From positions 6,540,043-6,604,042 of the forward strand of contig CM021317.1 in the NCBI GenBank assembly GCA_010645155.1: a stretch of DNA of 64,000 nt. Direction: 5' to 3'. The notes beneath the pieces are model-generated. The model was not told the DNA's origin, did not search any database, and worked only from the letters and a program-made list of their open reading frames with translations. Shown here piece after piece: positions 1-12,700 of this stretch. The stretch comes from Tigriopus japonicus (taxonomy: Eukaryota; Arthropoda; Copepoda; Harpacticoida; Harpacticidae). A program made the position numbers and the translations under genes. Numbering within the stretch: position 1 is the first letter of the stretch; every line of letters starts with the position of its first letter.

Positions 1-181
1 GAAGCTCTCTCATTCCTGTGATGTTCCTAGTGAAACATCTTTGGACCTGCTCGACCTTTTGCAAACCTGCTGAACTCATTGGAGCCCAAATGGGTGAGGC
101 ATATTCAAGATGCGGCTGAACAATCGACTTGTACAGAGTTAGCATTGTAATACTATCTCTGGACTTGAAAGTGCGATAGAT
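1..181 (-). mobile_element. Non-LTR retrotransposon reverse-transcriptase fragment
   Basis: On the minus strand one frame stays open from a TAG at 182-184 to the window edge. It reads through a serial block typical of the C-terminal third of CR1/L2/Jockey-like reverse transcriptases: FKSRD, then ML-LYKSIVQPHLEYASPIW, then KVEQVQRCFTRNITGM. In this family that block follows the catalytic FADD motif. Only this piece is in the window; the element continues to the left. It lies just beyond the 3' end of dlg5 and is probably a 5'-truncated relic. Confidence 0.8.
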
Positions 182-765
182 CTAGCCACATGTTTGAAAT
201 GCCTTCCCCACTTGTTCTCATATAAATGGTGACTGGATTTGCTCATCAAACTTTCTAAAAAAAATCTAAACATTTCGATCCCTTTGTTTATTTTATTAGT
301 GTTTTTGACCTAAACTTGCGAATATTGAGAGTTTACAAGATGATGTGTTAACTTTTGAAAGGATTTCAAATTTCTCCTTTGGAAACTGATAGGAAATGTG
401 GAACAAATACCTTTGGCAGGTAAAGTCAGCCTTTCCTAGGAACTTTGAAATGACCTGCAAGCTTTTTGGGTAAATATTTTTATTGATTCAAGTGACAGGT
501 AGAGAGGGAAGACTAAAACAAGTTTACATGCTTCACAACGTACATATAAAGCGAACATGAAAACTTATTCAATATGAAATAACATCTTGCTTTAAGTAGA
601 AATTTAATTGAGAGACAGGATTGTAGACAAAGATTATTGTTGGCTGAATCCTAAAACTAGTCTAAGGGAAATATTAGCTTCATTATCATGAGGTTCAGTC
701 TGCTCTAAAGAACAACAATCATTGATACAAAATGGGATGGAAGACTGTCATAACTCGTTAGGGAA
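182..765 (-). other. dlg5 3'UTR and flank
   Basis: This stretch lies between the dlg5 stop codon (766-768) and the retrotransposon relic. The part down to the AATAAA at 479-484 is read as 3'UTR. No other open frame or RNA gene is visible. Confidence 0.5.
479..484 (-). promoter_or_regulatory. Poly(A) signal of dlg5
   Basis: AATAAA on the minus strand, about 280 nt after the dlg5 stop codon. It is the first canonical hexamer seen downstream. Confidence 0.5.
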
Positions 766-3700
766 TCACCAAATCGTTCCACTGGGAACCCACAGGGTTT
801 TATTTTGTTCCTGGTCGATCTTGCTATTGATTTGGGCGCACATTAGCATCAAATTGGCACCGGCATGAATGATATCTGGAACCAAACATTTATATGTTCA
901 AAACATTTTTCATCTTGCAGCAAGTTGAAGAATATTTATTCTACCTGATATGAGATGTTTGTAGTCGCCTTCGAGCTTTTGGGTGTGCTCAAAAATATTT
1001 TTGGCGTCCTTTTGGGAGATCCGATCCGCGCTCATGGTGGGAATTTTGACCTCTTTGATTTGCTTGACAGACTTGAACTTAATCAAGAGCACGATGGGAT
1101 AGATGTGGTTTTGATGGAGTCTCTCAACCACTTCCAAATGCACATTCAGGATACAGTGCTGGTTCTATTGAGTTGAAAAAAAAATAGCTCTTGGTCAAAT
1201 ATCGATGTTTTTGATATTGAGGAAACGAGAATATTACGATTAACAAATACTTTAGACATTCTGATCCACAATAAAATATCTATTTACAAGAATATAATTC
1301 AATGCCATGCAATTTTTTTTCGTTTTCTAGTTTTCATGTAGGTGGTAATAAGTTACAATTGTTTGTCATCTTAGAAAATCTTTGGGTCCAAGAATGATCA
1401 TGTCCATTTTCAACTTTGAAAGAATATTCCTGACAATTTGCACTTGTAGATTCAACGCAAGTTATTACATCAGGAATATGTTTAAAATATGTTTTCCAAG
1501 ATTGAAATACATGAGATTGCCATCACCCACCAAATAAGCAATATTTTTTTTAAGGCTCAAGCTGGGTTGTTAACCTGAAGAGGTCACTCATAAATTAGAT
1601 TTAGTTGCAGGCAGTTAAAAACATGTATGCGTTTTTTTCTTTCTTTTTTCCTTTCCTTTTGAAATGTCCCTTGCCGATTTTTAACACCACTACAAAGAAT
1701 GAGACCCCTTTTACAGACAAAAATATCTTAGATAGTGGCAGTTTTTTCTTTGACTTAAATGAAACCTCTTACCCTCTCGCAGACATCTTTGATAGCTTCC
1801 ACCGTGATGCACTCATATTGAGTTCCGCGACGCTTGTATTCTATCACATTATTGGTCATGAGAGCACGCTCAATATTCTAGAAAAAAACACATCGTAAAA
1901 TAAAACGCATCCAAACGTTTTCCATGAATCGCAAACTTACTTCGCTATTCCAACTCGTCACCCTGGGATCACACCGGGTAAATTTATGAGGATAATCTGA
2001 AATCAGCTTCTCCAAAACGGCATCGGCAAGCGGTCCCACAATCAAAACGGGTCGGGTCACCAGATCTATAATGGCATTTACAAAGGTTTAACTCATCGGC
2101 AACGACTTGTCTTTCTCCCTTCAAGTACTCACAGTCTAGGCGCTCCACTCGAATGTAGGAGTTGATTTGGGGGTCTTCGTGGAGGGTGCCCGAATCAGAG
2201 TAAGATAAACTACCCATATCGGAATAGGAGGCCAGCTCCTTACTTTCCCTGCTAGAGGACCGACCCCCTTTCTTTCTTTTGAAGAAGGATCGCCGAGTAG
2301 TAGCCCAAGGGCGACGGGAGCCATCTGAGTCCATATCTCCCCCTAGGCTTCTCTTCATCAAAAGTTCCTCCTCAACTTTGTATTTGGACGGGATTATTCC
2401 CCATTGGGTCCGTTTGCCGTCAACGTCGACAATCCAAGCCGACCAGTTACCTGGCACACCGTTATACATCGTGTTGTCAATGAAGAGAATGTCGTCCTTG
2501 CGGAACGCCAGTTGGGAAGGATCTGCATTGATGTCCACAATGCGGTCAAACATGGCCCTGACATAGTAAGAGTCCCCAGGTTGATCCTTGACCAGGTTGT
2601 ATTCTAAATGACATATAAGGTAAGGATTTACGATAATAATGTTGCAAGGACAAAATAGGTCTTCTTACTGTCTGGATTGTATTGGACGAAAAGCGACACT
2701 TTTTCTGCTGGCTTGGCCAATTCATAGGCTGCTTGCTCGGCTGTAGCCTGACGCAGGTCAACCCCGTTGTACTCTAGAATCTGTTCCGCACTTCTTAGAC
2801 CAACTAGATGGGCGGCTGAATCTCTTTCCACAGAGTGGATAAATATCCCTACAGCATTTCCTCCCACCAAACGGACGCCCAGGTCCCCACTTTTCTTCAT
2901 GACTGGACTGACCCATCGAGGTTCATAAGGTGGACTAGCTGGCGCCCGTGGAGGGATCAAGTTGGCTTGTAGGTTCGGTACGATTTGATTGATCTGGTGA
3001 CGAGTCAGAGTGGAATGAGTCGATGAGTGGGTAAGTGCTCCACAGACTGTCCCATATTCTTCATGATGCATGGATGGACCACGATGAGACTTGGGTGAAT
3101 TGCGAGGGGTTGGAGAGCCTGATCTTGGAGGACTTGATTGGGTACCGTGTCTTTGACGAACACTGGAATGCCTTTCCTGTGTAAGGGGGACATCTAAAAA
3201 CAAATCGATGAAAATTGCCTTATAAGCACGCTACTCCCATGTCAGGAAAAAGTTTGAGAACTATACCCAGATCGGAGTCATCGTCATCATCGTCGTCGTC
3301 ATCTTCAACATCATTGTTATCCAAATGGATTTCTTCTTGTGCATTCCGGTAGTCGTGAGGGTTGTATTGAACTTTCATTGTAATTGAGTTCCGGACCTGT
3401 TGTAACACCAATGCTGCTCTTTCTTTGTTACAATTCCTCAAATTGATGCCACATACGTCTAATAATTGGTCCCCCACCTACCAATTGAAATTGACGAAGG
3501 TACTTCAAATGCAATAATTAATGCTTTAGATTATAGACTTACCTGAAGGCCTACTTGTGACGCCAAGCTATTCTCACTCACAGAGCTGACGAACACGCCT
3601 TTGTTGGATCCATCAGCAATAGTGATCCCTAATTGTTCTGAAGTCTTTTCAATGTCAATGTCCCGAATGTCTCCAGGGAGAGGTCTGAAAAAGAGACTCC

Positions 3701-6700
3701 AAGGTGAAGCTCTTGTCTAACACATTCTTTGTTTCCAATGGAGGTTACTTTCTGATGTGGTGCCTGGAGTTCAAGGTGTCAGCCGTTACAGGTCTTCCAT
3801 CCCGAATGATGTATTGAACAGAGTAAATGGGTAAAGGGCTGTTGCATTTGGAGGACGATCGTCCGTCAATTGAAGACAACGACGGAATTTGAGTGTAGCT
3901 ACCTTGTGAGCCTATACTGTTATTGGAAGGGATTCTGAAAGAGGACATATGAGACAATAGTTAGACTCTAAAATTCAAATCTTGAAGGACAGATGCTAAC
4001 ATAAACTGTCTTAACTAAGGATCTTATTACATTGAAGAAGCATGCAACTGTCTACGACGAAAAATGCATACCTAGGCGGCTAGGTTCCTTTGACCTGTGT
4101 GGCGAAAATGAAGCAGAAATAAATAATTGTGGCATAGCATAAAAAGGGCGATTCGGTTGAGTTTCATTTTTTCAAAAACTTTGAACTTAGTTTAACTGGT
4201 CAATGAGGTACATTTTCAGTCTTTAGATTGCTCACGGTAATGAAAAAATGTGTGACAACCCCTATCAATTGGAACCGTTACACTGGCCCATTTTCCAAAA
4301 TGTCTTTCATTGAAGAGTTTGTTTTGGATCTAACAAAGGAAGCTATTATAAATTCCTCAAGGACCCAAAAACCTTGTCCAGAGTTCTTAGGAATCGAAAT
4401 CCAATGACTGGCCATGTTTGAGTCGATAAATCAAACAAAAATTGTAACTCTCACATCACACTTTAGAAACAGAAACAAAGCGACGTCATGTAGTGGACTT
4501 TTTAGGTAAGTAATTTGGGGGTTTACTTTTTCAGAGCGGTTTGTAGTAGAGGAGCAGCAGGCTAGAAAAAGTATGAGAGTTTTTCCAAATAGATTTCGTT
4601 ATTTGTTTTTCTTTTCAAATCTCCCGCCTCCTAAAAAAACGAGGTCCTTCTTTCAGATGCTCACCTGTCTGAGCGGCGCGGCTTTGGGCGTTCCAAGCTT
4701 CTGGAATACGCCCGCGTCCGCTCTCTCCTTTCACGAGAGCTTGTAATGTGAACGAAATACTTGGGTTAAGATTCCTGTGATTTTTTTAAACTACGAGTTA
4801 TGCTTGTTTGAGGGTACCTCGTCTTGACTGGAGAAGATGCGGAAGCACTTTTGGGGTCATCTAAGACCATTTCGAGGCTTCGGTTTCTCAGACGCTTGCT
4901 GCGAGAGTTGCTATTGGGGGCACTTCGCGTTCCAGCTCCAGGGACTGGCCTTGGCATGGGTTTAAAATAGGCTTTTTCATATATTTGCTCAGACGGCGGA
5001 TAATTCGAGTAGTGCGACTCATGAGATGATGTGGTAATTGGTGGCTGAACGTACGCAAATTGAGGAATGTTTGGCAAGGGCTTATTTTTGTGACGCGAAA
5101 ACGGCGACAAAGGTGGTGCCGCGATGGGAGGAGGAATCCCCCCTGGCTGAGATCCGGATTTGCCCTCCTCCATTTCCAACATGCCCGATGACTCCTCTGT
5201 AATCACAGACGACAACGACTTCCGTAGCTCACTCAACCCTTCCCCAGCACCTTTGGAAGAGTCACTGAAGATCGAAGGTGGAGCGGGAGTGGATGCTGAC
5301 GCCTTGGCCAATGCAGACAAGGATACCTCGTCATAATCGTTCTCTTGACTGTTGTTACTCTTGGGCTTCTTCTTGGCAAGATTTTCTTTTGATTGACAAC
5401 GGACTGTTCTTGCAGATGACTGCCTACTTGTGAATTGAGTTTCATCTAGAGAATCACCATAGCTGCGACTAATCTCCTTACATCTGGGGCTCAGGATCCT
5501 TGCTTCCTGAGGAGGGTCAGGAAACGTCAAGCCCCTGGCCAATCGATCCTGGATCAATGGTTGTTGCTCCTTGAGCTCCTCAATAAGTTTTCGTTTGTCA
5601 TTCTCAGAGCGTTGGCGATTACTGGTAAAGTCCAGCTCCTCTCGAAATGCGGACCTCCCTCGAGAAGTGGGATACATGAGAAAAGGATCCTTGGAAGTTA
5701 TGTAGCCCTGATCCTCACTAAGTTCTAAACTTTTGAGGACTGTTGCAGGACTTGGTATCCGGTATCCCTTTTGACTTTCAGACAGAAGGTCATCTGCACT
5801 ACTTGACAACTTGGCCAAGTGTCTGGCATCCCTTTTGCCTGAAGGCATCATCTTTTCTTGAGCAAATTTGTCATCTTTGGCCTTTTGTGGGGACGCAGAG
5901 GAGTTTAACGCAGGGTCGATTGGACCCGTCATTCTTGAGCTTGGAGGATTTCCATGGCGTTGCGAGTGGTAACTTGGTGCTGGCACTTTCTTTCCAGGAT
6001 CACCCTTCACTCTTGGTTGGACTTTGTTGGAAGTACTAGGTATGGAATTTGACACTGGCCGCGGTGGGGTAGAGTGGACCCATATAGGATGCCTTTGATC
6101 ATCCACCAAGGTGCCCTTTTTAACGGAAGATCCTTGGCTCGATTTGGAAAAATACTCTCTGGGAGTTTGTCTCCGTAACGAAGAAGAGCTATGATCATGG
6201 TGAGAACGACCTCTACGTCCAGACCCCCTTCTTGTTTCAGCATCTGATGAGTCACTTGAACCAGGTCGAGCCCGTAACATATTTTCACGGGAGGAGCGTG
6301 TTTTCTGCCTTGAGCTCTTCTTGGAACTTGAACTCCGATCCTTCTCTGTTCCACTTGATCCGGAGTTGTGATTCTTTGAGTGAGATTTCAACCTGCTGAC
6401 TGAGAGCTCAGCCGAACGAAGTTTCCCAGCACTTGGCAAAGTCCCTCCCTGCTTGGGACTGAATGAAAAACTAGTGAGGATCTACTTTTCTTGTAAAACA
6501 GTGACACCTCGCCAATCTTACCTGTTCTTGGAAGAGCTCTCTCTTTCCTTCCGTTTCCGAGGAAATGTTCCTGATTTGGTGTTCTCTTTGGAACTGGGCA
6601 GCATTTGGCAAAGCAATATTCATATTAACTTAGATGATTTAAGAAACCCTCAAAAAGCACACACACATCATTGTCAACCTCACATCACATGAGCAATTAT

Positions 6701-9700
6701 GTTAATAGCTTTCACGCTGTGCAACCATCACAGGTTAATTTAAGGAAGTGGAATGAAGGTGAGTCTTCATCTTTTTTATGATCTTACCTAACTCTTGAGG
6801 GATAGCCAACATTTTCTCGTCGCCGGGAGACGTACTGTCTTTCAGGATTGTGGTGGTGATCCAGGTACAGTGGTGGGGAGACCCCCTCATCAGCTTGTCG
6901 CCTATGACCATAGTGTCCATAGACTCCCTGTGTGTTGTTAGACCCTTGGGAATAATGATGACTCCCAGGGTAAGGAGGTTGCGTGGCATGGTGGTAAAGT
7001 GAGCCCATGTTGCTGGGAGACACCACATGTCCTGCACTCATTCCCATGGAATAACGATACTTAGAGTTGGGTGGAATTTGATGAGCTCCTGGATAGTCTG
7101 AGACAGGTGCATAACCATACTAGAAAAGATCCGGACTCGTTAGCACCACCTTGGAAATCCACATTGATGCTCCACAAAAAACTTACTCCTGCTGATGGCG
7201 AGGTGTTGGCATATGATCCCATAGGCATATTCATGGCCGACGGACTGTCATAGACCTGGTTGTAACTAGACTGAGTCAGCATTCCACCCTCGGTGCCAGG
7301 ATTCTGTCGAACATCAGGAATCGGACTACCCAATAAGGAGTCACCAGAGGCAACACTAACTAGAGGAGGGGGCGAGGCATATCGAGGGGAGCTGTGGTGG
7401 CCGATCGCGCTAGGAAAATATGGGCTGAACCCACTGGCAGTGGACCGCATCAAATGCGCCGAGTCTGTTGGTTTGATGTCGTGCATTGCCTTTAAGGCTG
7501 CATAGGCCGTGTTGGTTCCAGTCAGGCTCATTGGAGGTGGAGGAGAACTCAAAATGGGGGAAGATAAGCTGTCAATTGGAGTGGTTGCTGCATCAGGGTT
7601 GTTCCTTTGTTCACCTTCCCCAATTGTCCCCGAGAGTGACAGAGGCTGATGAAGCTTAGTAGAGGACGATTTCTTCAAATACCGCTCCAAAACCTTGAAT
7701 AGATTAGATGGAATGTGTGTCGTCTGCTTCAACTAAATGGGTTGCAATTATATCTTACCTCCTTCTCTGCGTGTCCTGATTTAACAGATTCATCAATGGA
7801 GTGATCAGATGGAGTGAAAGCTGACCCATACACGGATTTTCTGGTCTCCAAGGCAAACAGCTCACTCTCTGGAGGAGGAGGAGGTGGAAGGAACCTCTCT
7901 TCAGAAGACTTTTTGTACCGACCATAGTTTTCCAGAAGCTCATAAGTGGTCAACGGTCGACTTCTTCGAGGTTCCCTTGTGGAATGGGAAAAAGTGTCCT
8001 GACGGAAGGCAACTTGTGGCTCAGCTTCCGTTTTCTTTGGAGCAGCGGCCTCAGGCGGATATTTGGGCAGGTTGTTGAGCAATTCAGCCAAGGGCAGACG
8101 TTCCTTCTTGACCTTTTGGGGATGAAGGATGGTTCCAGTTCCATGTTCAATCACAGGCCCACCTCTTGTTCTGGGCCAAGTCCCACCACTTCTAAAACTG
8201 TCGCGGTCCTTGTTTCGTTTCTTTTTACCACTGGACTTGTTGGAAGATGCTCCACTGGAATTGTTCAAGTTTGAGGCATTGGGCTCTGTCGTTGTTTGAC
8301 CTTTATTCCCATGGAATGAGTCTAAAACTGAGTCCAGCTCAGCTAAAACAACATCTGCGGAACCTTAAATAGGACCATACGTGAAATCATCAAGTATGTT
8401 TGAATGGAAAAAATGCGCAAACCTTTTGAAGTTGGATCAGGTGGATGAGACAAGCTATTATCTCTGGATGACGAGACGTTCTCATGAGAGGACTAAAAAG
8501 GGAGTGTTACACTTTTTAATTACTTCCCTTGTGTATTTTTAAACCCTTTTGACTTACCATCTCAGAGTGCTCCTTGCTAGAGCGTCTCCTTCCCCTAACT
8601 TTTTCCTTCACTGTCTCCATCAACCCCATTGAACCTCTGGATTCCTTGGCCGAAATTCCCATCTGTCCCTTGGTTACATTGTATACCTACACAAAATGAC
8701 GCCATGAATCATGCAGTGCCTTCAAAAATGGCGCCCAAAATGCCACCAACCTTTTCGCTTGAGGAGCTCAGTGCCGAATTGGAATGTCGCGCTTGACTAC
8801 CTCCACTACTGCTGCCACTGGCATCCCTGGAAATCAGGAGTTTCCTCACGAACTCTTGTGAACCTCGAATTGTGTCCTTGATAGGGCTTGAGATCGTGCC
8901 TGAACCCGTTTTACCCGGCGATTTCTGGGGTTGGTGGGGGTTTGGTTGCTGGTGTTGATGGCTCATTTGTTCATCATCAAAGCGCTCTTGCATATTATGA
9001 CCGGAAGAGCTTGAGCTCAGATGCCCACCACCCAATGAGGACTGTGAGTGAATCGATTTAGCCAAGGTGATCACCAAGGGATCTTGACCCGAATTGAGCA
9101 ATTTGACCGCCTCCCCTATGTGGTCCACGTGGTCTACACTTCGATCGTTGATCTGGTAGTGAGAAAAAAAAATCTTATATTTGATATTCCGGGCTCGTCA
9201 TTTGTAGAGATATGGATTTCTAAGCCATATGAGCTCTGCCCAAACGTAAGTTGGAAAATCAAGCTAAAAATAATCTCAAATTTTGATCCATCTTAATGCT
9301 ACATATTTTTAGGTCTCGATTCTTCATTCGAGATATCGAGTTTCTGGTACTTCTGTTTTGAGTTTCGAGTCAGGGAATTGTTTTAATTCAATTAAATTGC
9401 ATTACATTTCATAATATATCTTCCCGAGTCCAACTTGCTGAACAGATGACTTAAAAGTTGAATGCACAATGAGAAGTACGCAAAAGTTTTAGGGTTTTGA
9501 TTTCCATTTAATAAACCAGGAATGGACGACAATTGTCTTTTTGTGGAATGTTCTGTTTCATCAACCAATGTTTTATTTAAGAGAAATTGCTTTAAGTTGT
9601 TATTGAAAAGTGTCAAAACATTTGTTGAAGCGTAATTTTTCTACAGCAGCTTGGAAACGCCTGTGCATTCTAAGCAGAAATACAATTATATCACAGGTCT

Positions 9701-12700
9701 TAAGGCTCAATGATTGCCAAAAAAAACGAAAAATGGCAAGTAAAATAAAAAATGGCAAAAAATAAATTGAAAAAAGAAGTGTCATTTGCTAGAAATCTCC
9801 AAACCCTCGTTAGGTGGATACTTACACTAAGGATTCGATCTCCGACAGCAATTGAGCCCTCTTTGGCAGCCACCGATCCCGGTGAGATTCTGGCTACATA
9901 CACTCCCAGGTCCAGAGTTATCCCTGGAGAACTGGCTCCTGCCATTGACAACACGGCCTGATACCTTCGCCCAGTTCTAGAAATGAATGCAATAATATTA
10001 AATGGTCTAAAATGTTTTAAAAAGCTCTCATAATGCTCACTTTCTCCGTCGAACGACGAGGCTCACTGCAGAATTGGCATTTCTGAGCGTGTTCAAAATG
10101 GTGCTTCTTTCGACCAAGCGGCAATTGAGGTCGTTAACTCTCAAAATGCAATCATTGACTCTGTAAATACCAAATGAACGGTTCCTTCCTATCTCGAGGC
10201 TGAAGGTAGAAGTGGTTCTCTTACTTGAGTTTCCCGTCCAGAAAAGATCCCTTGCCGATGGAGGAGATATAAATTGGTTTGTCTCCCGAAGGGCAATGAA
10301 GGTCATCTCGACCTCCAGCCAGGTCTAATCCCAAATCCTCTGTCGATCCAAGACCGTTCTGTCGAGGGGCAAAATCCAATCCAATCAAAACTAATTGATG
10401 ACAGCCTTATGTAGGGAAACAACTTGCTTACCATGTCAATGTCAATGTTCTCCGTTTCCCATTCCTGAAGGTCCGAGTCGATGGCAGAATCATGACTGTG
10501 TGAGTGACCAGGTGAACAATGAAGAGATTTGAGACGGACCTCCTTCTCGAGGCTTTCTAGGCGTTCCCTGCAAGATTACCAGAATAAATGACGCTAATAA
10601 TTTGAACGAAATTGGATTTGGACTCAGAAGACTTCATGATTGATGGGATGGGAATGATAGCTTACAGCTACAGAGGATTTGGCCCATCATGTTTTGTTGT
10701 TTTTGTAGGTATATTCTTGATTGTCAGAAATCATAACTTGGTCATAAGTTGATAGTCTTACCGAAGCTCTTTGTTCTCCTTGATTGCCTCATTTTGTTGT
10801 TTCTTCACATCATCAGAATCCCTCAAAGCCTCAGCCAACTCAGACACAGCCCTGGAATATCAAGCAAACGAGGAATTAAGACTCATTTCTGAGGCCGACA
10901 TAGCCTACTCAGTAGGGCCCGGAAAAATATTTGCAAAAAAGTGACAAAACATCCAATAAATGTTTTCTTCAAAAGGCCAAAATATTTGGAAAAAAGCCGG
11001 ATATTTAAGACATACTTTTTTGGACAAGGCCATTATTTGGTATTTTTGTCTTTGTGCCCCCATTTTCCGAATTTTTTTCTGGTGAATTTGACGTATTTGG
11101 CCGTTTTTGGAGGCCTACTTGAATGTAATAATTGATTCAAAAATACAATTTTCAGTTTTCCTCAATAGACGGCGCAATTTTTTTCGTGCATGACGTTAGT
11201 TTTGGCTGTGAATGTCAAATTTCAGGACAATGGGGAAAAAATCCGAGAGTGCGTGACCGCTTTTTTTCAAGTAGCGAAGGGCCTACTTTACCGTTTTAAG
11301 AGACTTCTATTGTAGTAATGCTTCAGTAGATATGCAATTACATGATGTTTTCGACAGTCTACAACAGATTGGTTGACATATTGTTGAGGATGAGGCATAT
11401 AAAAAATGATTGCCCTTATATTTAGGGTGTCTTGGTGCATTCTGGCTGGATTACTGAACAGAAACAGACGGCAGCAGACAAGTCATCTTTCTGATGGAAG
11501 CACTTCATCTTTTCCCGCCTGTTGCTTTTGCCCCTGTTTGCCAGAGAGTTATCTAACAAGGCTGAGTACAGAAAGATGTATTACCATAAATCAAGAGTAG
11601 TGATGGACCAAAAGGTCTCATAACCGAAACCAAAAGTTTCGGCCAAAAGAGGGCTTAACCGAAACCGAAAGGAGCTAATTACAAAATTGTTCAAATAAAA
11701 ATCCGCCTTAAAAAATATAATGCTCATGTGTTCGATGTTTGGTAGTTGCAAATTTTGAAAAATCGGAAAACTTAAATTTCAGAAGTTTTTGGACCAATTT
11801 TTTTTTGATTTTGTTGTCAAACTCCATTTTATATAGTATTTGTCTGCTTTCGGTTTTGGTAGGCATAACCGAAACCAAACCCAAATTTCGGCTGTAATTT
11901 CGGCTGAAAGCGCTTTCGGTCCATCACTAATCAAGAGTCGAGATCAGTGAGAAGTCTTGGTTGAGGCAAGCCCTCTTTGTGAGGGGATCAAGGACCTGGC
12001 AACTTCAAAATCAAAGTGCAAGCAAGAGCGGCCAGGGTCAAACACAGTCAAAGGGCTTGCTGATCTTTGATAACTTCTACCTAATCTGCCCTCAACACCT
12101 AATTTGCAATAGCAGCAGGAAATTTTGTCCCACCTCAAATCAGGATCATTTTTAATATGCCTCATCCTCAACAATATGTCAACCAATCTGTTCAAAGACT
12201 CTTTCATCACGTAGATAAATATCTCCCCTAAAAGAACTCCACCTAACTTTGGTAATAGACTGTCGAAAACATCATGTAATTGCATTTCTACTGAAGCATT
12301 ACTACAAAAGAAGTCTCCTAAAACGGTAAAGTAGGCCCTTCGCTACTTGAAAAAAAGCGGTCACGCACTCTCGGGTTTTTGTCCCATTGCGATTTTGTAG
12401 AGGTTTTTGTATTTTCGGTTCATTTTTGGTAAGCCATATTCAGCATTGATCGTTCATTAATTTCCTCAATTTTGCTTGAAAAAATTTTTTTGCCTCAAAT
12501 ATTCTAGAACATATTTATTTTATCCTTGAAAAAACAAAATATTTAAAAAAATGAGGAAAAACGGATAAATATTTTTAACGTATCTTAAATTTTAAAAAAA
12601 TATTTCCGGGCCATACTACTCAGTAAAGGTTTACCTCATACTAAATAACAGTTTTACATGTTCAATTCAAATATTGAGAAATCAAAATCTCTTACCGGTC

